Positions 53,173 to 62,091 of a stretch of DNA of 64,000 nucleotides are shown piece by piece (the first letter of the stretch is position 1; every line of letters starts with the position of its first letter). The stretch is from contig NZ_VWMY01000006.1 in the NCBI RefSeq assembly GCF_008905045.1, forward strand, positions 62,001 through 126,000. Reading direction: 5' to 3'. Source of the stretch: Streptomyces albicerus (GTDB lineage: Bacteria > Actinomycetota > Actinomycetes > Streptomycetales > Streptomycetaceae). The notes under the pieces are model-generated. The model saw only the letters and a list, made by a program, of their open reading frames with translations, made no database searches and was not told where the DNA came from. The position numbers were made by a program, and so were the translations under genes.

Positions 53173-53403
53173 CATCATGTCTTCGATGTCCGCGGCGATC
53201 GGGTCCGCGTCCGTGCCGATGACGACCTGGATCGCCGTGCCCATCTTGACGACGCCGTGGGCGCCCGCGGCCTTCAGGGCGGCCTCGTCGACCTTGCTCG
53301 GGTCGACGACCTCGGTGCGCAGCCGGGTGATGCAGCCCTCGACCTCTTCGATGTTGTCGATGCCGCCGAGCCCGGCGACGATCTTCTCAGCCTTGCTGGC
53401 CAT
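53170..53403 (-). CDS. nagF: PTS EIIB domain protein, N-acetylglucosamine type
   Basis: A 77-aa soluble phosphotransferase domain. The phosphorylated Cys24 is in NIEEVEGCITRLRTEVVDPS, the EIIB signature of glucose/GlcNAc systems. It takes phosphate from EIIA-Crr and passes it to sugar moved by NagE1/NagE2. It is divergent from nagE1 with one DasR-type box between them. The layout matches the nagF-nagE1-nagE2 cluster of S. coelicolor, named from memory. Confidence 0.9.
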   Translation of the reverse strand: MASKAEKIVAGLGGIDNIEEVEGCITRLRTEVVDPSKVDEAALKAAGAHGVVKMGTAIQVVIGTDADPIAADIEDMM

Positions 53404-53521
53404 GTCCCTACTCCCTGATCCGAACCGCTTTGTCGCAGTAACCCACAGTTGGCCCATCTTCGCGAGCGGTCATGTCACCCGTACCGAATGATGGCGATCA
53501 CGACAGCTCAACCGTTCGCCG

Positions 53522-53537
53522 ACTGGTCTACACCAGT
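53522..53537. promoter_or_regulatory. DasR-responsive element (dre) between nagF and nagE1
   Basis: ACTGGTCTACACCAGT is a near-perfect 16-bp palindrome and matches the known dre consensus (A-G/C-TGGTCTAGACCA-G/C-T) at all but one position. Its location midway between the divergent nagF and nagE1 starts suggests one site represses both genes until glucosamine-6-phosphate accumulates. Confidence 0.9.
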
Positions 53538-53631
53538 TTTCAACGACCGCCAAACCCGGCCCCGTTCCAGGGAGCGAGGGAAGGTGCACAGGGGCGCGGT
53601 GGGGCGCGGGAGGACGCAGGGAGGAACGCCG

Positions 53632-54918
53632 ATGAGTGCCGACAGCGCGGCCGCACCCGAGCGCACTCGGTGGAGCAACCTGTTCCAGGGCCTGCAGAAG
53701 ATGGGCCGCAGCCTCCAACTGCCCATCGCCGTGCTGCCGGCCGCGGGCATCCTCAACCGCCTTGGCCAGCCGGACGTGTTCGGGGACGACGGTCTCGGCT
53801 GGACGAACGTCTCGAAGGTGATGGCGGGCGCGGGCAGCGCGCTGCTCGACGGTTCGCTCGGGCTGCCGCTGCTGTTCTGCGTCGGTGTGGCCATCGGCAT
53901 GGCGAAGAAGGCGGACGGTTCGACGGCGCTGGCGGCCGTGGCCGGGTTCCTCGTCTACTACAACGTGCTGCGCCAGTTCCCCGAGGACTGCGCGAACGGG
54001 GCGAAGGAGGTCGCCACCGGATGCCAGGCGGCGGACGGCACGGTGACGGCGTTCACGTACCAGAACCCGGGTGTCTTCGGCGGCATCATCATGGGCCTGA
54101 TGGCGGCCTATCTCTGGCAGCGCTACCACCGCACCAGGCTCGTCGACTGGCTCGGCTTCTTCAACGGGCGGCGGCTCGTGCCGATCATCATGGCGTTCGT
54201 GGCCATCGTGTTCGCGGCGCTGTGTCTGTGGGTGTGGCCGCCGATCGGGCGGGGCCTGGAGGACTTCAGCGACTGGCTGGTAAGCCTCGGGGCGTGGGGT
54301 GCCGGAGTCTTCGGCGTCGCCAACCGGGCGCTGCTCGTGATCGGGCTGCACCAGTTCCTGAACGTGCCCATCTGGTTCCAGTTCGGCAGTTACACCAAGC
54401 CGGACGGGACGGTCGTGCACGGTGACATCAACATGTTCCTGGCGGGCGATCCGGACGCGGGACAGTTCACGTCGGGGTTCTTCCCCATCATGATGTTCGC
54501 GCTGCCGGCCGCGTGCCTGGCCATGGCGCACTGCGCGAAACCCCACCGCCGCAAGGAAGTTGGCGGCCTGATGCTCTCGGTCGCGCTGACGTCGTTCGTC
54601 ACGGGCATCACCGAACCGATCGAGTACTCCTTCGTGTTCATCGCACCTCTGCTGTACGCGGTGCACGCGGTGCTCACCGGGGTTTCCATGGCGGTGACCT
54701 GGGGTCTGGGTGTCCACGACGGCTTCAGTTTCTCGGCGGGCCTGATCGACTACGTCATCAACTGGAACCTCGCGACCAAGCCGTGGGCGATCATTCCGAT
54801 CGGGCTGTGTTTCGCTGTCGTGTACTACGTGATCTTCCGGTTCGCGATCACCAAGTTCGATCTGCCTACTCCGGGGCGGGAGGCGGAGGAGGAGGTCGAG
54901 GACGTAACCAAGGCGTGA
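53632..54918 (+). CDS. nagE1: PTS EIIC permease for N-acetylglucosamine
   Basis: A 428-aa membrane permease. FQGLQKMGRSLQLPIAVLPA, AGILNRLGQPD opens helix 1, and GLMAAYLWQRYHRTRLVDWL and the GITEPIEYSFVFIAPLLYAV sugar-binding loop identify the glucose/GlcNAc EIIC family. ATG 53632 has GGAGG eight bases upstream. It is closely related to nagE2, which follows; the pair probably arose by tandem duplication. Confidence 0.9.
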   Translation: MSADSAAAPERTRWSNLFQGLQKMGRSLQLPIAVLPAAGILNRLGQPDVFGDDGLGWTNVSKVMAGAGSALLDGSLGLPLLFCVGVAIGMAKKADGSTALAAVAGFLVYYNVLRQFPEDCANGAKEVATGCQAADGTVTAFTYQNPGVFGGIIMGLMAAYLWQRYHRTRLVDWLGFFNGRRLVPIIMAFVAIVFAALCLWVWPPIGRGLEDFSDWLVSLGAWGAGVFGVANRALLVIGLHQFLNVPIWFQFGSYTKPDGTVVHGDINMFLAGDPDAGQFTSGFFPIMMFALPAACLAMAHCAKPHRRKEVGGLMLSVALTSFVTGITEPIEYSFVFIAPLLYAVHAVLTGVSMAVTWGLGVHDGFSFSAGLIDYVINWNLATKPWAIIPIGLCFAVVYYVIFRFAITKFDLPTPGREAEEEVEDVTKA

Positions 54919-55010
54919 GCGCTCCGCTGGGTTGGGCGGGTTCGTCGGGTCGTGGGTGACGTGCGGGTCGTAGGGGGCTGAGCGCGCCCACGCGGCGGAG
55001 CCGCATATGT

Positions 55011-55044
55011 CACAGCCCCGCGCCCCGAAAGGGGCTTTCGCCCC
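55011..55044 (-). repeat. Related repeat, inverted copy, between nagE1 and nagE2
   Basis: On the minus strand this reads as GGGGCGAAAGCCCCTTTCGG, then GGCGCGGGGCTG. It resembles the GCCCCTTTAGGGGCGCGGGG core of the interspersed repeats, with TTTC instead of TTTA and a different flank. Unlike the other copies it is between two co-directional genes. Confidence 0.65.
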
Positions 55045-55119
55045 ACATGCGCAAAGTCCTCAGGTATGCGCCAGGCCACAAAATTCGCGGGTTCCTTATC
55101 TCACCTTCACCGTGCTACA

Positions 55120-55152
55120 ACAGGTCTACACCACTGAGTGGTGTAGACCACG
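55120..55152. promoter_or_regulatory. Two adjacent DasR-type boxes upstream of nagE2
   Basis: ACAGGTCTACACCACT (55120-55135) and AGTGGTGTAGACCACG (55137-55152) are each dre-like. Together they form a perfect 13-bp inverted repeat GGTCTACACCACT-g-AGTGGTGTAGACC. The pair starts 45 bp before the nagE2 start codon, so DasR bound here should block the promoter or its clearance. Confidence 0.88.
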
Positions 55153-55196
55153 TGGATGCTTCCCGTCCCCGGCAGCACCCAGCACATGGAGGAACC

Positions 55197-56447
55197 ATGA
55201 CCACCGCCACAGCACCGGCGGCCCCCACGAAGAAGTGGGGCTCCGGCCTGTTCCAGGGCCTGCAGAAGGTCGGCCGCAGCCTGCAGCTCCCCATCGCCGT
55301 GCTGCCTGCGGCCGGCATCCTGCTCCGTCTCGGCCAGCCCGATGTGTTCGGCGCGGACGGACTCGGCTGGGACAGGGTCGCGTCCGTGTTCGCCACCGCT
55401 GGCGACGCGGTCTTCGCCAACCTGCCGCTGCTGTTCTGCGTCGGCATCGCCATCGGCTTCGCCAAGAAGTCCGACGGTTCCACCGCCCTCGCGGCGCTCG
55501 TCGGCTTCCTGGTCTACAAGAACGTCCTCACCGCCTTCCCGATCACCGAGGCCAAGGTTCAGGACGGCGCGGACGTCGCCGCGACGTACAACGACCCCAA
55601 GGTCCTCGGCGGCATCGTGATGGGCCTGATAGCCGCCGTCACCTGGCAGCGCTTCCACCGCACCAAGCTGCCCGACTGGCTCGGCTTCTTCAACGGCCGC
55701 CGGCTCGTCCCGATCCTGATGGCCTTCATCGGCACCGCCGTCGGCGTCTTCTTCGGTCTGGTCTGGGAGCCCATCGGCGACGTCATCACCAACTTCGGCG
55801 AGTGGATGACCGGCCTCGGCGCGGTCGGCGCGGGCATCTTCGGCGCCATCAACCGCGCGCTGCTCCCGGTCGGCATGCACCAGTTCGTGAACACCGTGGC
55901 CTGGCAGGAGATTGGCTCCTTCAAGGACTCCGCCGGCGCTGTCTGGCACGGTGACCTGCCGCGCTTCTTCCACGGCGACCCGACGGCCGGCCAGTTCATG
56001 ACGGGCTTCTTCCCCATCATGATGTTCGCGCTCCCGGCAGCCGCCCTGGCGATCACACACTGCGCCCGGCCCGAACGCCGCAAGGCCGTCGGCGGCATGA
56101 TGATCTCCCTCGCGCTGACCTCCTTCGTCACGGGCATCACCGAACCGATCGAGTTCGCGTTCATGTTCATCGCGCCGGTCCTGTACGTGATCCACGCGGT
56201 CCTGACCGCCGTCTCGATGGCCGTGACCTGGGCGCTGGGCGTGCACCACGGCTTCAGCTTCTCCGCCGGCGCCATCGACTACTTCCTGAACTGGAACCTC
56301 GCCACCAAGCCATGGATGATCATCCCGATCGGCCTGGTCTTCGCGGCGATCTACTACACGACCTTCCGCTTCGCGATCATCAAGTTCAACATCGCGACGC
56401 CGGGCCGCGAGCCCGACGAGGAGGTCGAGGACCTCACGAAGGCGTAG
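55197..56447 (+). CDS. nagE2: PTS EIIC permease for N-acetylglucosamine, second copy
   Basis: A 416-aa permease very similar to NagE1 along its length (FQGLQKVGRSLQLPIAVLPA; DWLGFFNGRRLVPILMAFIG; GITEPIEFAFMFIAPVLYVI). ATG 55197 follows GGAGGA. In S. coelicolor the nagE2 product is the main GlcNAc transporter feeding the DasR/GlcN-6-P developmental switch. The paired dre sites and the perfect terminator after the gene support a separate transcription unit. Confidence 0.9.
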   Translation: MTTATAPAAPTKKWGSGLFQGLQKVGRSLQLPIAVLPAAGILLRLGQPDVFGADGLGWDRVASVFATAGDAVFANLPLLFCVGIAIGFAKKSDGSTALAALVGFLVYKNVLTAFPITEAKVQDGADVAATYNDPKVLGGIVMGLIAAVTWQRFHRTKLPDWLGFFNGRRLVPILMAFIGTAVGVFFGLVWEPIGDVITNFGEWMTGLGAVGAGIFGAINRALLPVGMHQFVNTVAWQEIGSFKDSAGAVWHGDLPRFFHGDPTAGQFMTGFFPIMMFALPAAALAITHCARPERRKAVGGMMISLALTSFVTGITEPIEFAFMFIAPVLYVIHAVLTAVSMAVTWALGVHHGFSFSAGAIDYFLNWNLATKPWMIIPIGLVFAAIYYTTFRFAIIKFNIATPGREPDEEVEDLTKA

Positions 56448-56474
56448 GCCCCGCCGCGCCGCAAGAGGCATGAC

Positions 56475-56510
56475 GAAGGCCCCCGGAACCGATCGGTTCC
56501 GGGGGCCTTC
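56475..56510. terminator. Strong terminator after nagE2
   Basis: GAAGGCCCCCGGAACC-GATC-GGTTCCGGGGGCCTTC is a perfect 16-bp stem with a 4-base loop, 27 bp after the nagE2 stop and before the convergent MBL-fold gene. It is likely bidirectional. Confidence 0.92.
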
Positions 56511-56576
56511 GATCGCGTACGAGCCGCTGTGTACCCAGGAGGTACCCACGAGGTACCTACGAGACGTACGAGGCCG

Positions 56577-57329
56577 TCAGATCTCGTACGTCACTCGCGG
56601 CGCCGCCAGCTCCACCGGTCCCCCGTACACCGCGCGGGCGTCCGCCAGGTTCACCTGGGGGTCCGTCCACGGTGGGATGTGGGTGAGGACGAGGCGGCGG
56701 GCCGCGGCGCGGGTCGCGGTCTCGCCTGCCTCGCGGCCGTTGAGGTGGAGGTCCGGGATGTTCTCCTTGCCGTGGGTGAACGCGGCCTCGCAGAGGAACA
56801 GGTCGGTGTCGCGGGCGAGTTCGCCGAGCGTGTCGCACACGCCCGTGTCCCCGGAGTACGTCAGCGACCGCCCGCCGTGCTCCACGCGGATGCCGTACGC
56901 CTCCACGGGGTGGCTCACCTTCTCGGTGTGCACCGAGAACGGGCCGATCTCGAAGGAGCCCGGCTTGACGGTGTGGAAGTCGAAGACCTCGCTCATGGAG
57001 GAGGCGGAGGGGGTGTCCGCGTACGCAGTGGTCAGGCGCTGCTCCGTGCCCTCGGGTCCGTAGACCGGGATCGGATCGCAGCGGCCGCCGTCATGGCGGT
57101 AGTAGCGTGCGACGAAGTACGCGCACATGTCGATGCAGTGGTCGGCGTGCAGGTGGCTGAGGAAGATCGCGTCAAGGTCGTAGAGACCGCAGTGGCGCTG
57201 CAGCTCGCCAAGGGCACCGTTGCCCATGTCGAGAAGCAGCCGGAAGCCGTCGGCCTCGACGAGGTAGCTCGAGCAGGCCGATTCCGCGGACGGGAACGAC
57301 CCCGAGCAGCCGACGACGGTGAGCTTCAT
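56577..57329 (-). CDS. MBL-fold metallohydrolase (RNase Z/CPD-like group)
   Basis: A 250-aa zinc hydrolase. MKLTVVGCSGSFPSAESACS opens the fold. The metal site is SHLHADHCIDM (HxHxDH), followed by SHPVEAYGIRV, YSGDTGVCD and LTHIPPW. The order matches ElaC/RNase Z-like and cyclic-phosphodiesterase-like MBL proteins. A tRNase role is possible but cannot be decided. ATG 57329 is used. Confidence 0.88.
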   Translation of the reverse strand: MKLTVVGCSGSFPSAESACSSYLVEADGFRLLLDMGNGALGELQRHCGLYDLDAIFLSHLHADHCIDMCAYFVARYYRHDGGRCDPIPVYGPEGTEQRLTTAYADTPSASSMSEVFDFHTVKPGSFEIGPFSVHTEKVSHPVEAYGIRVEHGGRSLTYSGDTGVCDTLGELARDTDLFLCEAAFTHGKENIPDLHLNGREAGETATRAAARRLVLTHIPPWTDPQVNLADARAVYGGPVELAAPRVTYEI

Positions 57330-57516
57330 AAAGCAGAAACCTCCGCTGGCGGGGAGTGAAGACGGGGGTCGTGCGGTCCGTCGAGCGTAAGGCGCAAAAG
57401 GGTGGGTCGCTCCTCCGTCGAGGGCTGTTGTGGGGGAACTCACCTGCGGTGTCACCGGTTCGGGGGCCAGCGGGGTGGACAAGCGTGGGCCAGGTCACGC
57501 TTGTACCGTCATATGC

Positions 57517-57966
57517 ATGGACACGTCGTGGTGGCTGGCGTTGGCGGCGGTGGTGCTGCTCGCGGTTGTCGCGGCGCTGGTGGACGGGTGGGGGCGGCGG
57601 CGGCCGTCCGGACGGGTCCGTCCGCCGGGGCGGGGCCGTAGGCTCCGCCGGTCCCCTCGGCCTCGGCCGGGCGAGATCTGGTGGGCGAATGTTCCGTACG
57701 AGGACCGGCCCGGTGCCAAGGACCGGCCCTGCCTGGTGCTGGCCGTGCGTGGCCATACCGCCGTCATCGCCAAGATCACCAGCAGGGAGCACGGCGAGCG
57801 GGACGGGATCGTTCCGCTCCCGCCGGGGTCCGTGGGCGATGCCCACGGCCGGGCGAGCTTCCTCGAGACCGATGAGCTGCGGGATCTGCCGGTGTGGGAT
57901 TTCCGGCGGAGGGTGGGGGTGGTGGATCCGGTGGTGTGGGATCAGGTGCGGCACTTGGCCGGCTAG
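57517..57966 (+). CDS. MazF/PemK-family protein with N-terminal membrane anchor
   Basis: A 149-aa protein. Residues 4-22 are hydrophobic (WWLALAAVVLLAVVAALVDG), followed by a basic linker (RRRPSGRVRPPGRGRRLRRS). The remainder is a PemK/MazF domain: RPGEIWWANVPYEDRPGAKD, RPCLVLAV and the strand VIAKITSRE. Soluble MazF toxins cut mRNA; this anchored version has no antitoxin gene beside it. Such orphans are common in streptomycetes and may not be toxic. Confidence 0.8.
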   Translation: MDTSWWLALAAVVLLAVVAALVDGWGRRRPSGRVRPPGRGRRLRRSPRPRPGEIWWANVPYEDRPGAKDRPCLVLAVRGHTAVIAKITSREHGERDGIVPLPPGSVGDAHGRASFLETDELRDLPVWDFRRRVGVVDPVVWDQVRHLAG

Positions 57967-57997
57967 GGGGTTTTCGCCCCCGCCGCCCCTACCCGTC

Positions 57998-58105
57998 CCA
58001 TCCTTCTGGGGCTCCGCCCCAGACCCCGTTCTCGGGGGCCGGCCCCCCAACCCCCGCTCCTCAAACGCCGGAGGGGCTGAATTTCAGCGGGGGTCTGGGG
58101 GTGGG
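57998..58105. repeat. Palindromic repeat between mazF-like and cysM genes
   Basis: Contains TGGGGCTCCGCCCCA-GACCCC, then a GGGGGCCGGCCCCC hairpin, then GCTCCTCAAACGCCGGAGGG and GCTGAATTTCAGC. These motifs are widely repeated in streptomycete intergenic DNA. It fills the convergent junction between the mazF-like and cysM genes and can fold into successive hairpins, so it may end transcription in both directions. Confidence 0.75.
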
Positions 58106-58109
58106 AAGG

Positions 58110-59066
<957 letters not shown>

Positions 59067-59083
59067 TCAGAGCCCGGGCCCGG

Positions 59084-59362
59084 TCAGACCATGCCGCCGG
59101 CGACGGCCGGCAGGATCGTGACGCTGTCGCCGTCGGTGAGTTTGGTGTTGATGCCGTCGAGGAAGCGGACGTCCTCGTCGTTCAGGTAGACGTTCACGAA
59201 GCGGCGCAGCTCGCCTCCGTCGACGATGCGGGCCTGGATGCCCGTGTGGCGGGTCTCGAGGTCGGAGAAGAGCTCGGCGAGAGTCTCCCCGCCGCCCTCG
59301 ACGGCCTTCTGACCGGCGGTGTAGGTGCGGAGGATGGTGGGGATGCGGACCTCGATGGCCAT
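59084..59362 (-). CDS. cysO: CysO, ubiquitin-like sulfur carrier for cysteine synthesis
   Basis: A 92-aa MoaD/ThiS-type protein (MAIEVRIPTILRTYTAGQKA; VNVYLNDEDVRFLDGINTKL; TDGDSVTILPAVAGGMV). The carrier Gly-Gly is at 89-90, but Met-Val follows, so the C-terminus must be trimmed before a thiocarboxylate can form. Mec, encoded upstream, is the known protease for this step and also releases cysteine from CysO. M. tuberculosis CysO, as recalled, ends at GG. Confidence 0.93.
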   Translation of the reverse strand: MAIEVRIPTILRTYTAGQKAVEGGGETLAELFSDLETRHTGIQARIVDGGELRRFVNVYLNDEDVRFLDGINTKLTDGDSVTILPAVAGGMV

Positions 59363-59478
59363 GGTTGCGGGCTCCTGTCGGGAGGAAGTCAGGTCGGTGG
59401 GCGCGCGGCAGCGCGGAAGTGCGTGGGTGGTACGCAGGTTGGGCGCCGCGGCTCACGGCCGTACGGCGGCAGGCGGCA

Positions 59479-59574
59479 TCAACAGATGGCGCTGGCGAGC
59501 CTGCACAGGTCGACGTGCAGCCGCGCCACGAGCAGCATGCCCGGCGTCTTGTCGCTCACGTCGTGGGAAACCAT
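59479..59574 (-). CDS. Short Cys-ending leader peptide upstream of cysO-cysM
   Basis: A 31-codon frame from ATG 59574 to TGA 59479-59481. It begins MVSHDVSDKTPGML and ends LLVARLHVDLCRLASAIC; an internal ATG at codon 13 is also possible. The HVDL and SAIC ending are marks of the short leader peptides found before streptomycete sulfur-assimilation genes. Two Cys codons, one being the last codon, fit translation-dependent attenuation by cysteinyl-tRNA level. It lies about 115 bp before the cysO start in the same direction. Confidence 0.8.
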   Translation of the reverse strand: MVSHDVSDKTPGMLLVARLHVDLCRLASAIC

Positions 59575-59707
59575 GGGGTCATCGTATCGATTCCCGGTCC
59601 GGGTCCTGGAATGTGATCTCAGATAGTGGATGAATTCTGACCGAAATGCGGGATGCGGCAGGGCACGGCAGGGAACGAGGGTCGGATCCGGCGAGGGTCG
59701 GACGGAG

Positions 59708-60130
59708 TCAGTACGCCTCCACGATCTTGACTTCCTCCTCCGTCACCTCGCCCTCCACGATCCGGAACGAGCGGAACTGGAAGGGTCCGGCGTCGTCCGT
59801 GTCCGCCGTGGAGACGAGGACGTAGTGCGCGCCGGGCTCGTTCGCGTACGAGATGTCGGTGCGGGACGGGTACGCCTCGGTGGCCGTGTGGGAGTGGTAG
59901 ATGACGACCGGCTCCTCGTCGCGGTCGTCCATCTCGCGGTACAGCTTGAGCAGGTCGCCGGAGTCGAACTCGTAGAAGGTGGGCGAGCGCGCGGCGTTGA
60001 GCATCGGGATGAACCGCTCGGGGCGGTCGGTGCCCTCCGGGCCGGCGATCACGCCGCACGCCTCGTCGGGGTGGTCCTGGCGCGCGTGCACGACGATCAG
60101 GTCGACGAGCATCTGGGTGATGGTCAGCAT
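59708..60130 (-). CDS. mec: Mec, JAMM/M67 metalloprotease for CysO
   Basis: A 140-aa zinc protease. The JAMM site is complete: Glu23 near the start, His79-Ser-His81 in VIYHSHTATEAYPSRTDISY, and Asp92 with H-x-H-x10-D spacing. It removes the extra C-terminal residues of CysO and hydrolyses the CysO-cysteine adduct. ATG 60130 (MLTITQMLVD) is chosen. It is co-directional with cysO and cysM, with the leader peptide between. Confidence 0.93.
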   Translation of the reverse strand: MLTITQMLVDLIVVHARQDHPDEACGVIAGPEGTDRPERFIPMLNAARSPTFYEFDSGDLLKLYREMDDRDEEPVVIYHSHTATEAYPSRTDISYANEPGAHYVLVSTADTDDAGPFQFRSFRIVEGEVTEEEVKIVEAY

Positions 60131-60150
60131 GACGGTCAGGATAAGCAGAA

Positions 60151-60187
60151 GGGCCACCTCGTACCGAAGGGTGGTACGAGGCGGCCC
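60151..60187. terminator. Terminator after the amino-acid permease gene
   Basis: GGGCCaCCTCGTACC-gaagggt-GGTACGAGGcGGCCC is a 15-bp stem with one internal mismatch. It lies between the minus-strand permease stop (60286) and the mec start (60130), so it should end permease transcription before mec. Confidence 0.82.
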
Positions 60188-60285
60188 ACATGCTGAGCCA
60201 CGAGCTCAACATGGCCCCGGAGAGATTCCGGAAGAGGCCTCGGAAGAGACCTTGAGAAAGACCCGTCAGCCCATCTCAGCCGGTC

Positions 60286-61746
60286 TCAGCCGACCTTCTC
60301 GAAGACCGGATCGCGGCGCTCCGCGACCTCCGGGTTCCGTGACTTCAGTACGGCCCAGCCGATGCCCAGGGCGGCCGCCCAGCCCGCCATCACGTACAGG
60401 CAGACGCGGGAGTCGGCGTCGTACGCGATGAGGCCGGTGACGAAGAGCAGGAACGCGACCGCGACCCAGCTGAACTTCGAGCCGCCGGGCGCCGGGAAGG
60501 ACGAGGCGGGCAGGCGCCCGGCGTCGACCGCGCGGCGGTACAGGATGTGGCTGACGAGGATCATCAGCCAGGTCCAGATACCGGCCGCGGTGGCCACCGA
60601 GGTGACGTAGCCGAAGGCCTTCTCCGGGACGATGTAGTTCAGGACCACGCCGATGCCCATGAAGAGCATGGAGACGGTGATGCCGAGCGCGGGGGTCTTG
60701 GTGGAGGACAGCTTGTTGAAGACCCTCGGGGCCTCGCCGTTGTCCGCCAGGGTGCGCAGCATGCGGCCCGTGGAGTACATGCCGGAGTTGCAGGAGGAGA
60801 GGGCGGCGGTGAGGACGACGAAGTTGACGATGCCCGCGCCCGCCGGGATGCCGATCTTCGCGAAGGCCTCCACGAAGGGGCTGACCCCTGGGGCGAACTC
60901 CGTCCACTTCACGACGCAGAGGATGACCGTGAGCGCGCCGACGTAGAAGAGGGCGATGCGCCAGGGCAGGGTGTTGATCGCCTTGGGGAGGGTCTTCTCC
61001 GGGTTCTCCGACTCGCCCGCCGTGACGCCGACCAGTTCGACGGCCAGGTACGCGAACATGACGCCCTGCAGGGTCATCAGGGACGAGCCGATGCCCTTGG
61101 GGAAGAAGCCGTCGAAGGCCCAGAGGTTGGAGACCGCGGCGGAGTCGCCCGCCGAGCTGAAGCCGAAGGTGAGCACGCCCAGGCCGATCACGATCATGCC
61201 GATGAGGGCGGTGACCTTGACCATCGAGAACCAGAACTCGATCTCGCCGAAGAGCTTGACGGAGATCAGGTTGGCCGCGAAGAGGACGATCAGGAAGACC
61301 AGGGCCGTGACCCACTGCGGGATGGCCGGGAACCAGTAGTTGACGTAGATCGCGGCGGCGGTGAGCTCCGCCATGCCGGTGACGACCCACATCAGCCAGT
61401 ACGTCCAGCCGGTGAAGTAGCCGAAGAACGGGCCGAGGAACTCGCGGGAGTACTCCGCGAAGGAGCCCGAGACCGGCCGGTAGAGCAGGAGCTCGCCGAG
61501 AGCCCGCATGATGAAGAAGATGATGACGCCCGCCAGGGCGTACATGAAGATGAGACTGGGGCCCGCCTTGGCGATGTTCGCCCCGGCACCCAGGAAGAGG
61601 CCGACGCCGATGGCGCCGCCAATCGCGATCATCTGGACCTGACGGCTGCCGAGCCCGCGTTCGTAGCCCTCTTCGGGGGCGCCGCTGCCCGCGACGCCAT
61701 TACCGTCGTGCCCGTCGTGATTCTTACCGACCTGCACTGAGGTCAT
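60286..61746 (-). CDS. Amino-acid permease (APC superfamily, AAT family)
   Basis: A 486-aa membrane transporter with about 12 helices. The unwound helix-1 motif is QMIAIGGAIGVGLFLGAGAN, followed by RALGELLLYRPVSGSFAEYS and the EFWFSMVKVTALIGMIVIGL segment with GGESENPEKTLPKAINTLPW-type loop. These match the AAT family (D-Ala/Gly/D-Ser, GABA, aromatic amino acids). Which amino acid it carries is not clear. ATG 61746 is used; a long upstream open frame is not conserved. Confidence 0.9.
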   Translation of the reverse strand: MTSVQVGKNHDGHDGNGVAGSGAPEEGYERGLGSRQVQMIAIGGAIGVGLFLGAGANIAKAGPSLIFMYALAGVIIFFIMRALGELLLYRPVSGSFAEYSREFLGPFFGYFTGWTYWLMWVVTGMAELTAAAIYVNYWFPAIPQWVTALVFLIVLFAANLISVKLFGEIEFWFSMVKVTALIGMIVIGLGVLTFGFSSAGDSAAVSNLWAFDGFFPKGIGSSLMTLQGVMFAYLAVELVGVTAGESENPEKTLPKAINTLPWRIALFYVGALTVILCVVKWTEFAPGVSPFVEAFAKIGIPAGAGIVNFVVLTAALSSCNSGMYSTGRMLRTLADNGEAPRVFNKLSSTKTPALGITVSMLFMGIGVVLNYIVPEKAFGYVTSVATAAGIWTWLMILVSHILYRRAVDAGRLPASSFPAPGGSKFSWVAVAFLLFVTGLIAYDADSRVCLYVMAGWAAALGIGWAVLKSRNPEVAERRDPVFEKVG

Positions 61747-62054
61747 GTGTGCTGCGCCTTTCTCCACGCCGATCCGAGCCGGCTGTGCGGCCTCGGATCG
61801 GGTCCCGATCCCCCCGGATATGGATGGAGCCTGTGCCTGGCCGGCGATCAACCGGCTCGGTGGCGCCTCTGACCGGACATGGGTGGTCCCGTCAGGCGGT
61901 CGTGAAGATTTATCACGGCGGAAACGTTGATCGACTGCGCGGCGCGTGGCGCACACCACAGGGAGAACCGGACAAACGTCGAACCGCGCCCCATAGGGCG
62001 CGGCCACGGTGACGCGATCTTTATCCGGATTTGAGTGTCCGTTGAGCGAACAGC
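61747..62054. other. Intergenic region upstream of the permease gene
   Basis: About 310 bp between the permease start and the DUF2017 terminator. I see no gene. It includes 'cggtcgtgaagatttatcac' (61898-61917), an A+T-rich patch that may contain the permease promoter, but no clear operator or riboswitch. Confidence 0.5.
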
Positions 62055-62077
62055 AGTTGTCTTTTGTCCCGACAACT
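62055..62077 (-). terminator. Hairpin after DUF2017 (clpS operon)
   Basis: AGTTGTC-ttttgtccc-GACAACT is a perfect 7-bp inverted repeat 15 bp after the DUF2017 stop on the minus strand. It is a weaker stem than the other terminators here and could alternatively be a protein-binding site. Confidence 0.5.
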
Positions 62078-62091
62078 CAGGGCATAAGGGT

